Made by a program: the position numbers and the translations under genes. Source: Vicia villosa (Eukaryota; Streptophyta; Magnoliopsida; Fabales; Fabaceae). From it: a DNA stretch of 64,000 nucleotides. The notes under the pieces are model-generated. The model saw nothing but the letters and a program-made list of their open reading frames with translations. It made no database searches and was not told where the DNA came from. The stretch lies in contig NC_081186.1 in assembly GCF_029867415.1 (NCBI RefSeq), positions 28,647,915 through 28,711,914 on the forward strand. Reading direction: 5' to 3'. Shown here one piece after another: positions 54,675 through 64,000 of this stretch (the first letter of the stretch is position 1; every line of letters starts with the position of its first letter).

Positions 54675-54679
54675 GCGAC
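54675..54679. repeat. Target-site duplication (left) of Tekay element
   Basis: GCGAC before the LTR. The same bases follow at 63046-63050. Confidence 0.95.
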
Positions 54680-56599
54680 TGTAACACCCTTCTAAACCCC
54701 CGCGGAAATATATTATAATCAGAGTAAATAAACAGCAAGGATCCTACAATTATTAAATAAACAAAACATCAAGTCGATTGTCATGCTTTATTAGAAATTA
54801 ACCAATATCAAACATGTGTTAAGCACAGCGGAACTTAATTCAACAGTATTAGGAAACAACTCCACACAAATACTCAATACATAATCCATAGCCAAAATGG
54901 CAACAAAGTATAACAAGTAACGCTAAGACTAATCGATCCCAGTGTTACAATTAGAGCATGACTCGACACGAACTACGGGCTAGCCTACAAGCTATCTTCA
55001 CCCAATCAAGACGCCGCTACATCCTTAATCTGAAATCATCAAAGTAAGGGTGAGTTTCATTCGAATTAATAACCATTATACAATCATAAGCAATAAGATC
55101 TCATAGCAATCATCATCCATTCAATATACATATAAGCGGAAATTATTATAACCACCAAGCATTAGTACATAAGCATCATCTATCACACCACACAATCATC
55201 CAGTTATATCAAGTTATAATGCAATGAATGGACTGACACTAATGCATGTGGTACCAAAATTCGTGAAATCATATTCACAGGACTTTTCTCTTTGATACTG
55301 CCCTCTAGTCGCTCACACCCCACATGGGCACACGACTACTGCCTCATCGCTCACACCCCACATGGGCACACGATGACTTCCCGTTAATCTCCGCACAATG
55401 GGAATTAGCCTTCCAATGCAAATGATTTATGAATAATGCACACATGACACATACTTATATCATCATATATCATCATCAATCCGATGCTTAACATCGCTTA
55501 TCACCTCTTACCAATAACGTCACAACAAGTATGTACATTTATAAGCATCATTCTATCATTCACATATGTACACCGCATCAACACAATAACATACACATAA
55601 TATCAATGTTAATTGCCACCATAATCCAATTCAACAATAATTTAATCGAACAAATAAAATAAGGTCGGCCACTGCCCGTATTATTACTTCATCAGGTAAA
55701 GCATCTCATTAGCTTCACAACGCCCAAAACGACACATAAATCGGATACTCGGATCAAAAGTTATGGGTTTTTTTTAAAATAAAACATTTTTAGAAAAATG
55801 CTGCAGAACCCGGTTCGTCCCACATGGGAACCGGTTCCTGGCTGCTTCCAAATACACGCCTCTGATTTTTACTATGGGGAACCGGGTTGTCCCTATCTGG
55901 GAACCGGTTCTCAGCAACCCAGAATTCACACCTCTCTGTTTTTATAAGGGGGAACCGGTTCGTCCCACACGGGAACCGGTTCCTACGTACCTACACAGCC
56001 AAATTCACCATTTTGACAGCATTTACCCTATCCCATTTCCCAAATTTCAGGTACATACGAACATAGCACACAAATACCATCAATTTTCACATAATCACAC
56101 ATTTCAGACAAGTTTTATCCAAGTATTAATAGCATATATCATGAGTATTAACAGAATCATGTAATTCATACAAATTCATCAAAACCTAACAAATTCCCAA
56201 ACCCGACACGTACGATTGAACTAGATAACAATCCTAGTAAATCCTACTACCTACAATCGCATAAGGATTACTAACCCGAAGAATCCCCCCTTACCTCAGA
56301 GTTGAATCTTCGAAGGTCTTCTTCCCCTTTGGCTCTTCTCACTTTCACGTGTTCTTCCTTTCTCAGACTCTGTCTCCTTTTCTTCTACTTCCTCTTTTCC
56401 CAAATCCTTTTATTTTATGAAAAATAAAATAAAATATTATAATGGGCTTGCTTAGTTAACACCCCCCCCCTTTTGCTAACCACCACTCTAGTCCAAACCA
56501 ATATTTCATCATTTTCCAAATAATTCCCAAAAATTATTAATTCTTATAATTTAATTAAAAATAATTAAATTAATAAACAAGAATTAACGGGGTGTTACA
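54680..56599 (-). repeat. 3' LTR of Tekay element
   Basis: Contains two ~38 bp direct repeats with CTCACACCCCACATGGGCACACGA (55312-55375). It also has three ~72 bp units built on GAACCGGTTCGTCCCAC...GGGAACCGGTTC (55805-55985). Otherwise noncoding. Confidence 0.93.
55805..55985 (-). repeat. Three ~72 bp repeats with paired GAACCGGTTC palindromes
   Basis: Units start near 55807, 55879 and 55952. Each has two AACCGGTT-type sites flanking a TCCC...GGGA inverted pair, so each can form a hairpin or bind a dimeric factor twice. The same region in the partner LTR is at about 62252-62432, with several sites decayed to AACTGGTT. Confidence 0.7.
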
Positions 56600-56616
56600 A
56601 CTCTCCCCCACTAAAA
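56600..56616 (-). other. Polypurine tract of Tekay element
   Basis: Plus strand ACTCTCCCCCACTAAAA; element strand TTTTAGTGGGGGAGAGT next to the LTR. Confidence 0.8.
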
Positions 56617-56641
56617 GAGTTTTCGTCCTCGAAAACATACC

Positions 56642-57042
56642 TCAAACGAAGAGTTCGGGATAGGAGTCCTTCATCTGACTCTCCAGTTCCCACGTAACAT
56701 TTCCACCTGCAGCTCCTCCCCAAGCTACTCGAACTAAAGCTATCTCTTTACCACGTAGTTGCTTTAACTTCCGATCTTCAATTCTCATTGGCAACGCCTC
56801 AACCGTCATATTATCTCTCACTTGCACGTCATCCACTTTGATTACATGAGACGGATCCGCAATATATTTCCTCAATTGAGATATATGGAATATGTCATGT
56901 AGGTTTGCAAGTGTTGTTGGTAAAACAATACGATAAGCCACCTCTCTTACTCTTTCCGTAATCTGAAACGGACCAATAAAACGCGGCGTCAACTTCTTTG
57001 ACTTCAGTGCTCGACCAACACCCGTCGTAGGAGTTACTCTCC
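56642..57042 (-). pseudogene. Tekay integrase C-terminus and chromodomain, out of frame with pol
   Basis: After RRTLEFQ the pol frame meets a stop at 57043. The homologous protein continues in another frame (RVTPTTGVGRALKSKKLTPRF), reaching FHISQLRKYIADPSH and a chromodomain-like end (EALPMRIEDRKLKQLRGKEI, NVTWELESQMKDSYPELF). A short deletion of roughly 15-20 bp, relative to what the family encodes between these points, explains the shift. The chromodomain of such elements guides integration to particular chromatin. Here it cannot be made as a fusion without frameshifting. Confidence 0.85.
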
Positions 57043-59514
57043 CTATTGAAATTCAAGTGTTCTTCTCCTCTTGTCATGATAGCTCTTCTGACGACTTTGA
57101 GAAGCCTTCATCTTCTCTTGAATCATCTTAATCTTTTCCGTCGCCTCTTGAACAATTTCTGGTCCAATCACTGCACCTTCACCAGATTCATACCAACACA
57201 GTGGTGTCCTACACCTCCTACCATACAAAGCTTCAAATGGAGCCATACCAATACTCGAATGGTAGCTGTTGTTGTAAGTAAATTCAATCAACGGCAAGTA
57301 GCTATCCCATGTACCACCTTTTTCCAATACACAAGCACGCAATAGATCTTCCAATGATTGAATCGTCATTTCAGTCTGACCATCAGTTTGTGGATGATAA
57401 GCAGAACTCAACCTCAATTTAGTACCCAAGGCCTTCTGTAACCCTTCCCAGAATCTGGACGTAAATCTTGGATCTCTATCTGATATGATACTCGAAGGAA
57501 TACCATGCAAACTTACTATTTTCTCAATGTACAACTGTGCCAACCTTTCCATTGAATAATCCATCCTCATCGGTATGAAGTGAGCAGACTTCGTCAGTCT
57601 ATCCACAATAACCCAAATGGCTTCATAGTTCTTAGCTGTTCTTGGCAATCCAGATACAAAGTCCATGGATATGCTATCCCACTTCCATTCAGGAATAAAT
57701 AAAGGCTGCATAGTCCCATACAGCTTCTGATGTTCGATTTTTGACTTCTGACAAGTCAAACAAGAATAAACAAATTCAGCTATTTCCTTTTTCATTCCAG
57801 TCCACCAGAATAACTTCTTCAAATCATGGTACATCTTAGTAGCACCAGGGTGAATACTCAATCCACTATGATGTCCTTCTTCCAAGATACTCTTCTTTAG
57901 TTCAGTAACGTCAGGAATACAAACACGGTCGCCAAATCTCATTATGCCATTCTCATCAATTCTGAACTCACCTCCTTTTCCTTGGTTAATCAAAGTCAAT
58001 CTGTCAACTAGTCCCACATCTTCCTTCTGCCTTTCTCTGATTTCATCAAGAATTCCACTTGTCAACTTTAACATACCTAACTTGATACTATTCGAAGTGC
58101 CTTCACATACCAAACTTAAATCCCGGAATTGCTCAATCAAATCTAGTTCTCGCACCATCAACATTGACATATACAAGGACTTCCTACTCAAAGCGTCAGC
58201 AACAACATTCGCCTTACCCGGATGGTAATTCAGCTCAAAATCATAATCTTTAAGGAACTCTAACCACCTCCTCTGTCTCATATTAAGCTCTTTCTGATCA
58301 AATAAGTACTTCAGACTCTTATGATCACTAAATACCTCGAATCGTGAACCATAAAGGTAATGTCTCCATAATTTCAACACAAACACCACTGCTGCCAACT
58401 CTAAGTCATGAGTCGGGTAATTCTTCTCATGAACTTTAAGTTGTCTCGACGCATAAGCGACTACTTGTTGGTTCTGCATTAGTACACCTCCAAGTCCCAT
58501 CAATGAAGCGTCACAATACACAACAAAAGATTCTGCCGGATTCGGCAAAATTAAAATAGGAGCACTAGTCAGCCTCTTCTTTAATTCTTGGAATCCTTCT
58601 TCGCATTTCGAGTCCCAAACGAATGCTTGACCCTTCCTAGTCAACTTCGTCAATGGTAGAGCTAACTTTGAAAATCCTTCTATAAACTTCCGATAGTAAC
58701 CTGCAAGACCCAGAAAGCTACGAATTTCAGTCACGGACTTCGGAGCTTCCCACTGAGACACGGCTTCTACCTTTGCTGGATCTACGGCAATACCATTCTT
58801 GGAAATTACATGACCCAGGAAACTCACTTCACTTAACCAGAAATCACATTTCGACAGTTTGGCATAAAGCTTTTTCTCTTTCAACACTCCCAGTACAATT
58901 CTGAGATGCTCTGCATGTTCTTCTTCACTTTTGGAATATATCAGAATGTCGTCAATGAACACCACGACGAACTTATCAAGATAAGGATGAAAAATTCTAT
59001 TCATATATTCCATGAAAACACCAGGAGCGTTAGTAACTCCAAACGGCATCACAGTGTATTCATAATGACCATATCTCGTTCTGAACGCAGTCTTCTGAAT
59101 ATCGTCCGTCTTCACACGAATCTGACGATACCCAGACCTCAAATCAATTTTACTGAATATACTAGCTCCGACCAACTGATCCATCAAATCATCAATCCTC
59201 GGCAATGGATACCGATTCTTGATAGTAACTTTATTCAGTTGTCTGTAGTCCACACACAACCTCATAGATCCTTCCTTCTTCTTTACCAATAACACCGGTG
59301 CACCCCACGGTGACACGCTCGGATGAATGAACTCCTTCTCCAACAATTCTTCTAATTGACTTTTCAATTCGGTCAATTCAGATGCTGACATTCTATAAGG
59401 TGCCATCGATATAGGACTGGTTCCAGGAACTAACTCAATGGCAAACTCTACTTCCCTTTCAGGTGGTAGCTCTCTAACATCTTCTGGAAAAACTTCTGGA
59501 AATTCTCGTACCAC
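57043..59514 (-). CDS. pol: Tekay pol: reverse transcriptase, RNase H, integrase (823 aa, 3' part lost by frameshift)
   Basis: The frame is open from just after a TAA at 59521-59523 and is in the same frame as gag-protease. RT carries [35 protein letters not shown] and [11 protein letters not shown] (about residues 85-200). RNase H is at about 320-440 ([15 protein letters not shown] ... [10 protein letters not shown]). The integrase has [13 protein letters not shown] ... CLTCQKSK, then D in [10 protein letters not shown] in [10 protein letters not shown] and E in DGQTEMTIQ. It ends just before the chromodomain part. There is no plausible independent start, so it would need readthrough of the stop. 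Confidence 0.92.
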   Translation of the reverse strand: MVREFPEVFPEDVRELPPEREVEFAIELVPGTSPISMAPYRMSASELTELKSQLEELLEKEFIHPSVSPWGAPVLLVKKKEGSMRLCVDYRQLNKVTIKNRYPLPRIDDLMDQLVGASIFSKIDLRSGYRQIRVKTDDIQKTAFRTRYGHYEYTVMPFGVTNAPGVFMEYMNRIFHPYLDKFVVVFIDDILIYSKSEEEHAEHLRIVLGVLKEKKLYAKLSKCDFWLSEVSFLGHVISKNGIAVDPAKVEAVSQWEAPKSVTEIRSFLGLAGYYRKFIEGFSKLALPLTKLTRKGQAFVWDSKCEEGFQELKKRLTSAPILILPNPAESFVVYCDASLMGLGGVLMQNQQVVAYASRQLKVHEKNYPTHDLELAAVVFVLKLWRHYLYGSRFEVFSDHKSLKYLFDQKELNMRQRRWLEFLKDYDFELNYHPGKANVVADALSRKSLYMSMLMVRELDLIEQFRDLSLVCEGTSNSIKLGMLKLTSGILDEIRERQKEDVGLVDRLTLINQGKGGEFRIDENGIMRFGDRVCIPDVTELKKSILEEGHHSGLSIHPGATKMYHDLKKLFWWTGMKKEIAEFVYSCLTCQKSKIEHQKLYGTMQPLFIPEWKWDSISMDFVSGLPRTAKNYEAIWVIVDRLTKSAHFIPMRMDYSMERLAQLYIEKIVSLHGIPSSIISDRDPRFTSRFWEGLQKALGTKLRLSSAYHPQTDGQTEMTIQSLEDLLRACVLEKGGTWDSYLPLIEFTYNNSYHSSIGMAPFEALYGRRCRTPLCWYESGEGAVIGPEIVQEATEKIKMIQEKMKASQSRQKSYHDKRRRTLEFQ

Positions 59515-59520
59515 TGGTAG

Positions 59521-60993
59521 TTAATTACTCACTACTCTTCCTTTCACTTCCATCGACGCAAAAAGCATAAACACGGCTGCCCCGTCTTGAATTGCTTCAC
59601 CCACTTGTCTTGCAGTCATTGCCAACTCATCGACATTAACTTCTTCAGGAAAGATGACCGTCTTCGTAAAACAGTTGATATGAACTCGGTTAAATTGCAA
59701 CCAGTTCATCCCCAAAATAACGTCAAGTTGTTTGAGCGGAAGGCACACTAAGTCCATTCCAAACTTCCTACCAAATATATCAACATGACAGTTCAAACAT
59801 GCAGATGAAGTGGTCACTGAACCCGACGCAGGAGTGTCAATAACCATACTTCCACTAATCTTTGATATCTCTAAATTTAGCCTCTTAGCACAATCCAATG
59901 AAATAAACGAGTGAGTCGCACCAGTATAAATAATCGCAATTAAAGGTGTGTTATGTATGAAACACGTACCTTTAATCAGTCTATCCTCCGGAGTAGTTTC
60001 TGATCCGGACAAAGCAAAGACTTTCCCTCCAGCTTGGTCCTTCTTTGGCTTGGTGCACTGCGGACTGATATGACCCTCTTCGCCACAGTTATAACAAGTT
60101 ACTGTTCTCATTTTGCAGTCAGCAGCAATATGACCCATTCTGTTACACTTGAAGCACTTCTTCTCTTCTTTCTTGCACTCATTCCTCTTATGTCCTGTTT
60201 CACCACAGTTGAAGCACCTAAAGGGAGCACCAGAATCTCCCCCACTAGGCCTTTTCCAATTACCAGCTCTTGGGTTTCCCCTACCATATGGTGTACCTCT
60301 GTCCATAGGCTTCTTACCCTTCTTATCAACTAACTCGCGAGAGTGAGATGATTTCAGCTTAAGGCTGTCTTCCTCAAAGATTCTGCTACAGTCCACTAAA
60401 TCAGCAAATCGGCGAATTCTTTGATACCTGATACCCTGCTTGATCTCATCACGAAGACCATTCTCAAACTTGATACACTTAGAGAATTCTCCAGCTGCAT
60501 CGTTGGTGTAGTGTATGTAATGCTTAGCCAATTCCACAAATTTGGAAGCATATTCCGGCACTGTCATACTACCCTGTTTCAGCTCCAAGAACTCAATTTC
60601 CTTCCTTCCCCGCACATCTTCAGGAAAGTACTTCCTCAGAAATTCTCTCTTGAATATGGCCCAAGTAATCGCAATCCCATCTGAATCCAACTCCGTCCTA
60701 GTAGTAACCCACCAGTCATCAGCTTCTTCTGATAGCATGTGAGTACCGTACCTCACCTTCAGATTTTCTGCACAATCGATCACTCGGAAGATCCTCTCGA
60801 TCTCTTTCAACCATTTCTGAGCACCATCAGGGTCATGAGTGCCTTTGAACAGTGGAGGATTGTTCCTCTGAAAGCTGTTCAACTGCCTGTCAGCACCAAT
60901 CACAGCTCCATTAGCATTCCCTCCCAGTACACCAGCAATCATGCCTAGAGCCTCTGCGATAGCGTCATCGTTCCTTCCACCTCTTCCAGCCAT
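59521..60993 (-). CDS. gag: Tekay gag and protease (490 aa), protease active-site Asp lost
   Basis: Starts MAGRGGRNDDAIAEALGMI. The gag domain is at about residues 45-215 (FKGTHDPDGAQKWLKEIERI, FKREFLRKYFPEDVRGRKEIEFLEL). It has three consecutive zinc knuckles: CFNCGETGHKRNEC, CFKCNRMGHIAADC and CYNCGEEGHISPQC (about 255-320). The RVP_2-type protease follows, but the expected D-T/S-G reads YTGATHSFIS: the codon at 59926-59928 is TAT for Tyr at residue 356. One G-to-T change from an Asp codon explains it. The frame then ends at TAA (59521) just before [14 protein letters not shown], which in intact relatives continues into RT. Confidence 0.92.
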   Translation of the reverse strand: MAGRGGRNDDAIAEALGMIAGVLGGNANGAVIGADRQLNSFQRNNPPLFKGTHDPDGAQKWLKEIERIFRVIDCAENLKVRYGTHMLSEEADDWWVTTRTELDSDGIAITWAIFKREFLRKYFPEDVRGRKEIEFLELKQGSMTVPEYASKFVELAKHYIHYTNDAAGEFSKCIKFENGLRDEIKQGIRYQRIRRFADLVDCSRIFEEDSLKLKSSHSRELVDKKGKKPMDRGTPYGRGNPRAGNWKRPSGGDSGAPFRCFNCGETGHKRNECKKEEKKCFKCNRMGHIAADCKMRTVTCYNCGEEGHISPQCTKPKKDQAGGKVFALSGSETTPEDRLIKGTCFIHNTPLIAIIYTGATHSFISLDCAKRLNLEISKISGSMVIDTPASGSVTTSSACLNCHVDIFGRKFGMDLVCLPLKQLDVILGMNWLQFNRVHINCFTKTVIFPEEVNVDELAMTARQVGEAIQDGAAVFMLFASMEVKGRVVSN

Positions 60994-61111
60994 TGTTCTG
61001 CTAAATCACAAAACAATCTCATCAGAATAGAAGTATCGACAGTGTTTACCTTACACTAGTCGCATACAAGGGAACACTGACACTAAGACTCTGACTCTAA
61101 CGACCGACTAT
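60994..61111 (-). other. Tekay leader between PBS and gag
   Basis: About 120 bp, noncoding. Nothing else seen. Confidence 0.6.
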
Positions 61112-61123
61112 GCTCTGATACCA
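61112..61123 (-). other. Primer-binding site of Tekay element, initiator tRNA-Met type
   Basis: The plus strand reads GCTCTGATACCA; element strand TGGTATCAGAGC, four bases inside the 5' LTR. Confidence 0.93.
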
Positions 61124-61127
61124 CTAT

Positions 61128-63045
61128 TGTAACACCCTTCTAAACCCCCGCAGAAATATATTATAATCAGAGTAAATAAATAGCAAGGATGCTACAATTA
61201 TTAAATAAACAAAACATCAAGTCGATTGTCATGCTTTATTAGAAATTAACCAATATCAAACATGTGTTTAGCACAGCGGAACTTAATTCAACAGTATTAG
61301 GAAACAACTCCACACAAATACTCAATACATAATCCATAGCCAAAATGGCAACAAAGTATAACAAGTAACGCTAAGACTAATCGATCCCAGTGTTACAATC
61401 AGAGCATGACTCGACACGAACTACGGGCTAGCCTACAAGCTATCTTCACCCAATCAAGACGCCGCTACATCCTTAATCTAAAATCATCAAAGTAAGGGTG
61501 AGTTTCATTCGAATTAATAACCATTATACAATCATAAGCAATAAGATCTCATAGCAATCATCATCCATTCAACATACATATAAGCGGAAATTATTATAAC
61601 CACCAAGCATCAGTACATAAGCATCATCTATCACACCACACAATCATCCAGTTATATCAAGTTATAATGCAATGAATGGACTGACACTAATGCATGTGGT
61701 ACCAAAATTCGTGAAATCATATTCACAGGACTTCTCTCTTTGATACTGCCCTCTAGTCGCTCACACCCCACATGGGCACACGACTACTGCCTCATCGCTC
61801 ACACCCCACATGGGCACACGATGACTTCCCGCTAATCTCCGCACAATGGGAATTAGCCTTCCAATGCAAATGATTTATGAATAATGCACACATGACACAT
61901 ACTTATATCATCATATATCATCATCAATCCGATGCTTAACATCGCTTATCACCTCTTACCAATAACGTCACAACAAGTATGTACATGTATAAGCATCATT
62001 CAATCATTCACATATGTACACCGCATCAACACAATAACATACACATCATATCAATGTTAATTGCCACCATAATCCAATTCAACAATAATTTAATCGAACA
62101 AATAAAATAAGGTCGGCCACTGCCCGTCTTATTACTACATCAGGTAAAGCATCTCATTAGCTTCACAACGCCCAAAACGACACATATATCAGATACTCGG
62201 ATCAAAAGTTATGGGTTTTTTTTAAAATAAAACATTTTTAGAAAAATGCTGCAGAACCCGGTTCGTCCCACATGGGAACTGGTTCCTGGCTGCTTCCAAA
62301 AACACGCCTCTGATTTTTACTATGGGGAACCGGGTTGTCCCTATCTGGGAACCGGTTCCCAGCAACCCAGAATTCACACCTCTCTGTTTTTATAAGGGGG
62401 AACCGGTTCGTCCCACACGGGAACTGGTTCCTACGTACCTGCACAGCCAAATTCACCATTTTGACAGCATTTACCCTATCCCATTTCCCCAATTTCAGGT
62501 ACATACGAACATAGCACACAAATACCATCAATTTTCACATAATCACACATTTCAGACAAGTTTTATCCAAGTATTAACAGCATATATCATGAGTATTAAC
62601 AGAATCATGTAATTCATACAAATTCATCAAAACCTAACAAATTCCCAAACCCGACACGTACGATTGAACTAGATAACAATCCTAATCAATCCTACTACCT
62701 ACAATCGCATAAGGATTACTAACCCGAAGAATCCCCCCTTACCTCAGAGTTGAATCTTCGAAGGTCTTCTTCCCCTTTGGCTCTTCTCACTTACACGTGT
62801 TCTTCCTTTCTCAGACTCTGTCTCCTTTTCTTCTACTTCCTCTTTTCCCAAATCCTTTTATTTTATGAAAAATAAAATAAAATATTATAATGGGCTTGCT
62901 TAGTTAGCACCCCCCCTTTTGCTAACCACCACTCTAGTCCAAACCAATATTTCATCATTTTCCAAATAATTCCCAAAAATTATTAATTCTTATAATTTAA
63001 TTAAAAATAATTAAATTAATAAACAAGAATTAACGGGGTGTTACA
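61128..63045 (-). repeat. 5' LTR of Tekay element (1918 bp)
   Basis: Adjacent to the PBS. It differs from the partner LTR by about 28 substitutions and a two-base difference in a C run near 62911. Confidence 0.93.
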
Positions 63046-63050
63046 GCGAC
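63046..63050. repeat. Target-site duplication (right) of Tekay element
   Basis: GCGAC, equal to 54675-54679. Confidence 0.95.
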
Positions 63051-63097
63051 TCTTGCTATCCGCAACATTTCAAATAAAGTCAGTTCACCGTATTACA
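63051..63097 (+). repeat. Tat-clade 5' LTR, last segment
   Basis: The final 47 bp of the LTR, ending TATTACA, followed by GAAC and the PBS. Confidence 0.8.
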
Positions 63098-63101
63098 GAA
63101 C

Positions 63102-63119
63102 TGGCGACTCTGCTGGGGA
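63102..63119 (+). other. Primer-binding site of the Tat-clade element, tRNA-Arg type
   Basis: TGGCGACTCTGCTGGGGA, identical to the Ogre PBS at 44469-44486 (reversed). It fixes the orientation and LTR end of this element. Confidence 0.92.
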
Positions 63120-64000
63120 AGGTTTCGAATAAAAAAGGGGTTACCTTAGAGTTAGGATCACTTTAAATTTGTTTGACTTGTTTGCTTTATCTTTAAAGGC
63201 TGTTTTGGGTATTCTACTGTGTGAAAGATCCTACACCCGGATCTAGTGTACCTTAGGTATGTGGCATGAGACCAGGGAGGCTGTACGACATGTATCGTTA
63301 TGGTTGAACTGGTGGCCACCGTTAGTGCGATGCTTTGGTTTGTCCTGATGGCCCTTGAATATGATCAAGGAGACATTTGGCTACCGCGTGGTGTCACAAG
63401 CACTAATTCGCCCTTAGAACCTTAGTTGAACTTGACTTTGGCCTATAGGAAGTAGCGATATAGCTGGCTTTGGATTCCTGACTGAAGCCGGTTGATACTC
63501 GTTGCTACACTCATTGAGATTGGACTCTAGGGATGCTTTTGGCTGGCCGATCGAGTGCCATGTTGAGACAATGCCCGCGAGAAAGATCAGGGATATGAGC
63601 ACCATAGAACCCGGTCACTATTCTAGGACAGGTTGAACCAATTTAACTTTAGTGGGGAGGGTACTTACCTACGAACTTCACGCAAGCCTTTAAAACTAAG
63701 GACACTTGTGTGACTTGTCTGTGCTTGCTGCTAACCATTTGGTTTTCCTGCAGGTTTTTCTTGTGGGACTCACTCGCCTTTACTATCTCACACTATGCCT
63801 GATGCACTGCATTCACATGACATCATGACATCATGACATCATAAGCATAGCATGCTAACTAACCCTTTCAAGGATCTTAGGAATTTAGGGCGCACAATTT
63901 CAGGTGCTCTTATCAAGGACTGAATTCCTATCAAGGGGCAAGAGGATTTATTTTCCTCTGGCCACATACCTTCCAATTCAGAGGCTCAGCACTTATCAAG
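63120..64000 (+). other. Leader of the Tat-clade element, to window end
   Basis: Noncoding 5' UTR. It contains a GACATCAT tandem repeat (63815-63843) and GCATAGCATGCTAAC. No coding start is reached before the window ends. The small minus-strand ORF at 63414-63605 is not supported. Confidence 0.6.

Larger units (their letters stand above)
52347..54679 (+). repeat. Tat-clade 5' LTR, segment 2
   Basis: Continuation of the LTR begun at 16323. It is noncoding. Overlapping small ORFs on both strands at 52439-52751 come from a GC-rich patch and have no recognisable domain. TTGCCTTATACTG-type short repeats lie at 53975-54050. Near the end is the Tat LTR signature, GGGTGCCTTACACCTTCCC followed by TTGTATAACTTACCCCC and GGTGGCGACT. 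It is interrupted at 54679 by the Tekay insertion. Confidence 0.85.
54680..63045 (-). mobile_element. Tekay-type chromovirus (Ty3-gypsy), minus strand, degenerate
   Basis: LTRs 54680-56599 (1920 bp) and 61128-63045 (1918 bp) begin TGTAACACC and end GGTGTTACA. They are flanked by GCGAC. The internal region has an iMet PBS, gag-protease, RT-RNase H-integrase and a C-terminal chromodomain. About 28 LTR differences make it the oldest datable element in the window. Coding lesions are a lost protease catalytic Asp, an in-frame stop between gag-protease and RT, and a short deletion before the chromodomain. Confidence 0.95.
16323..64000 (+). mobile_element. Tat-clade Ty3-gypsy element, plus strand, 5' LTR split by two insertions; continues past the window
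   Basis: The LTR begins TGTCATACCCCAAAATTTG at 16323, the same opening as the Ogre LTR (TGTCATACCCTAATTTTTG). It resumes at 52347 after the SIRE insertion and at 63051 after the Tekay insertion, and ends in ACA at 63097. A tRNA-Arg-type PBS follows at 63102. Net LTR length is about 3.84 kb (1464 + 2333 + 47). Only the leader of the internal region is in the window. The expected target-site duplication at the left is GTATT (16318-16322); the right one is outside. Confidence 0.85.

Noticed and set aside
54680..54690. Reading 52347-63097 as one uninterrupted LTR or unknown element
   Set aside because: GCGAC duplications and TGTAACACC/GGTGTTACA termini show a separate Tekay insertion at 54680-63045.
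1..64000. A prokaryotic or viral defence, toxin or phage system
   Set aside because: All sizeable coding regions are plant LTR-retrotransposon genes. No operon structure or other system is seen.

Overview
This window is plant nuclear repeat DNA. It is almost certainly from a legume of tribe Fabeae (the Pisum/Vicia/Lathyrus/Lens group), because it carries a 25.6 kb Ogre retrotransposon with ~6.1 kb LTRs and a tRNA-Arg-type primer-binding site, alongside SIRE/Maximus-type Ty1-copia and Tekay-type Ty3-gypsy chromovirus elements. I see no convincing host gene. Nearly every base belongs to an LTR retrotransposon or a remnant of one. The species cannot be fixed from the sequence alone.

Layout. (1) 1-9633: a SIRE-type copia element on the minus strand. 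Its 3' LTR is cut by the window edge. gag and pol are open, but the third (env-like) ORF is internally deleted. (2) 9634-16322: a graveyard of fragments. It holds a Tat/Ogre-type LTR remnant (to ~12610), the 3' UTR and integrase end of a decayed Ogre-type element on the minus strand (~12611-15665), and a plus-strand fragment of a Tekay pol gene (~15666-16322). (3) 16323 to beyond the window end: a Tat-clade element on the plus strand whose LTR starts at 16323 and ends at 63097, followed by a tRNA-Arg-type PBS and leader. Its ~3.84 kb LTR is split by two large insertions. (4) The first is a second SIRE-type element, plus strand, 17787-52341, with TSD CTAAT. (5) Inside that element's 3' UTR sits a complete Ogre on the minus strand, 24934-50563, with TSD CTCTG and open ORF1, ORF2 (gag-protease) and ORF3 (RT-RNaseH-integrase). 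(6) The second insertion in the Tat LTR is a Tekay chromovirus on the minus strand, 54680-63045, with TSD GCGAC.

The nesting gives a relative history: Tekay pol fragment, then the Tat element, then separately the Tekay insertion and the SIRE insertion, then Ogre. LTR-LTR differences counted by eye agree: about 28 in 1.9 kb for Tekay, about 4 in 1.2 kb for SIRE(+), and about a dozen in 6.06 kb for Ogre. The Ogre copy is the youngest datable insertion and looks coding-competent. The two SIRE copies have complementary defects: one keeps gag and pol but lost most of the env-like ORF, while the other keeps the env-like ORF but has a frameshifted gag and has lost RT and RNase H.

The most interesting signals not explained by coding sequence are two families of reiterated small hairpins in Ogre. 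One is in the LTR (CTTG...CAAG stems, about 13 units). The other lies just downstream of the integrase stop (GAAA-capped inner stem with unit-specific outer arms). In both, arms differ between units but still pair within each unit. Others are tRNA-like Pol III box modules inside Tat/Ogre LTRs, repeated polypurine tracts in SIRE, and a conserved +1 gag/pol overlap in both SIRE copies. All are read by eye and need computation.
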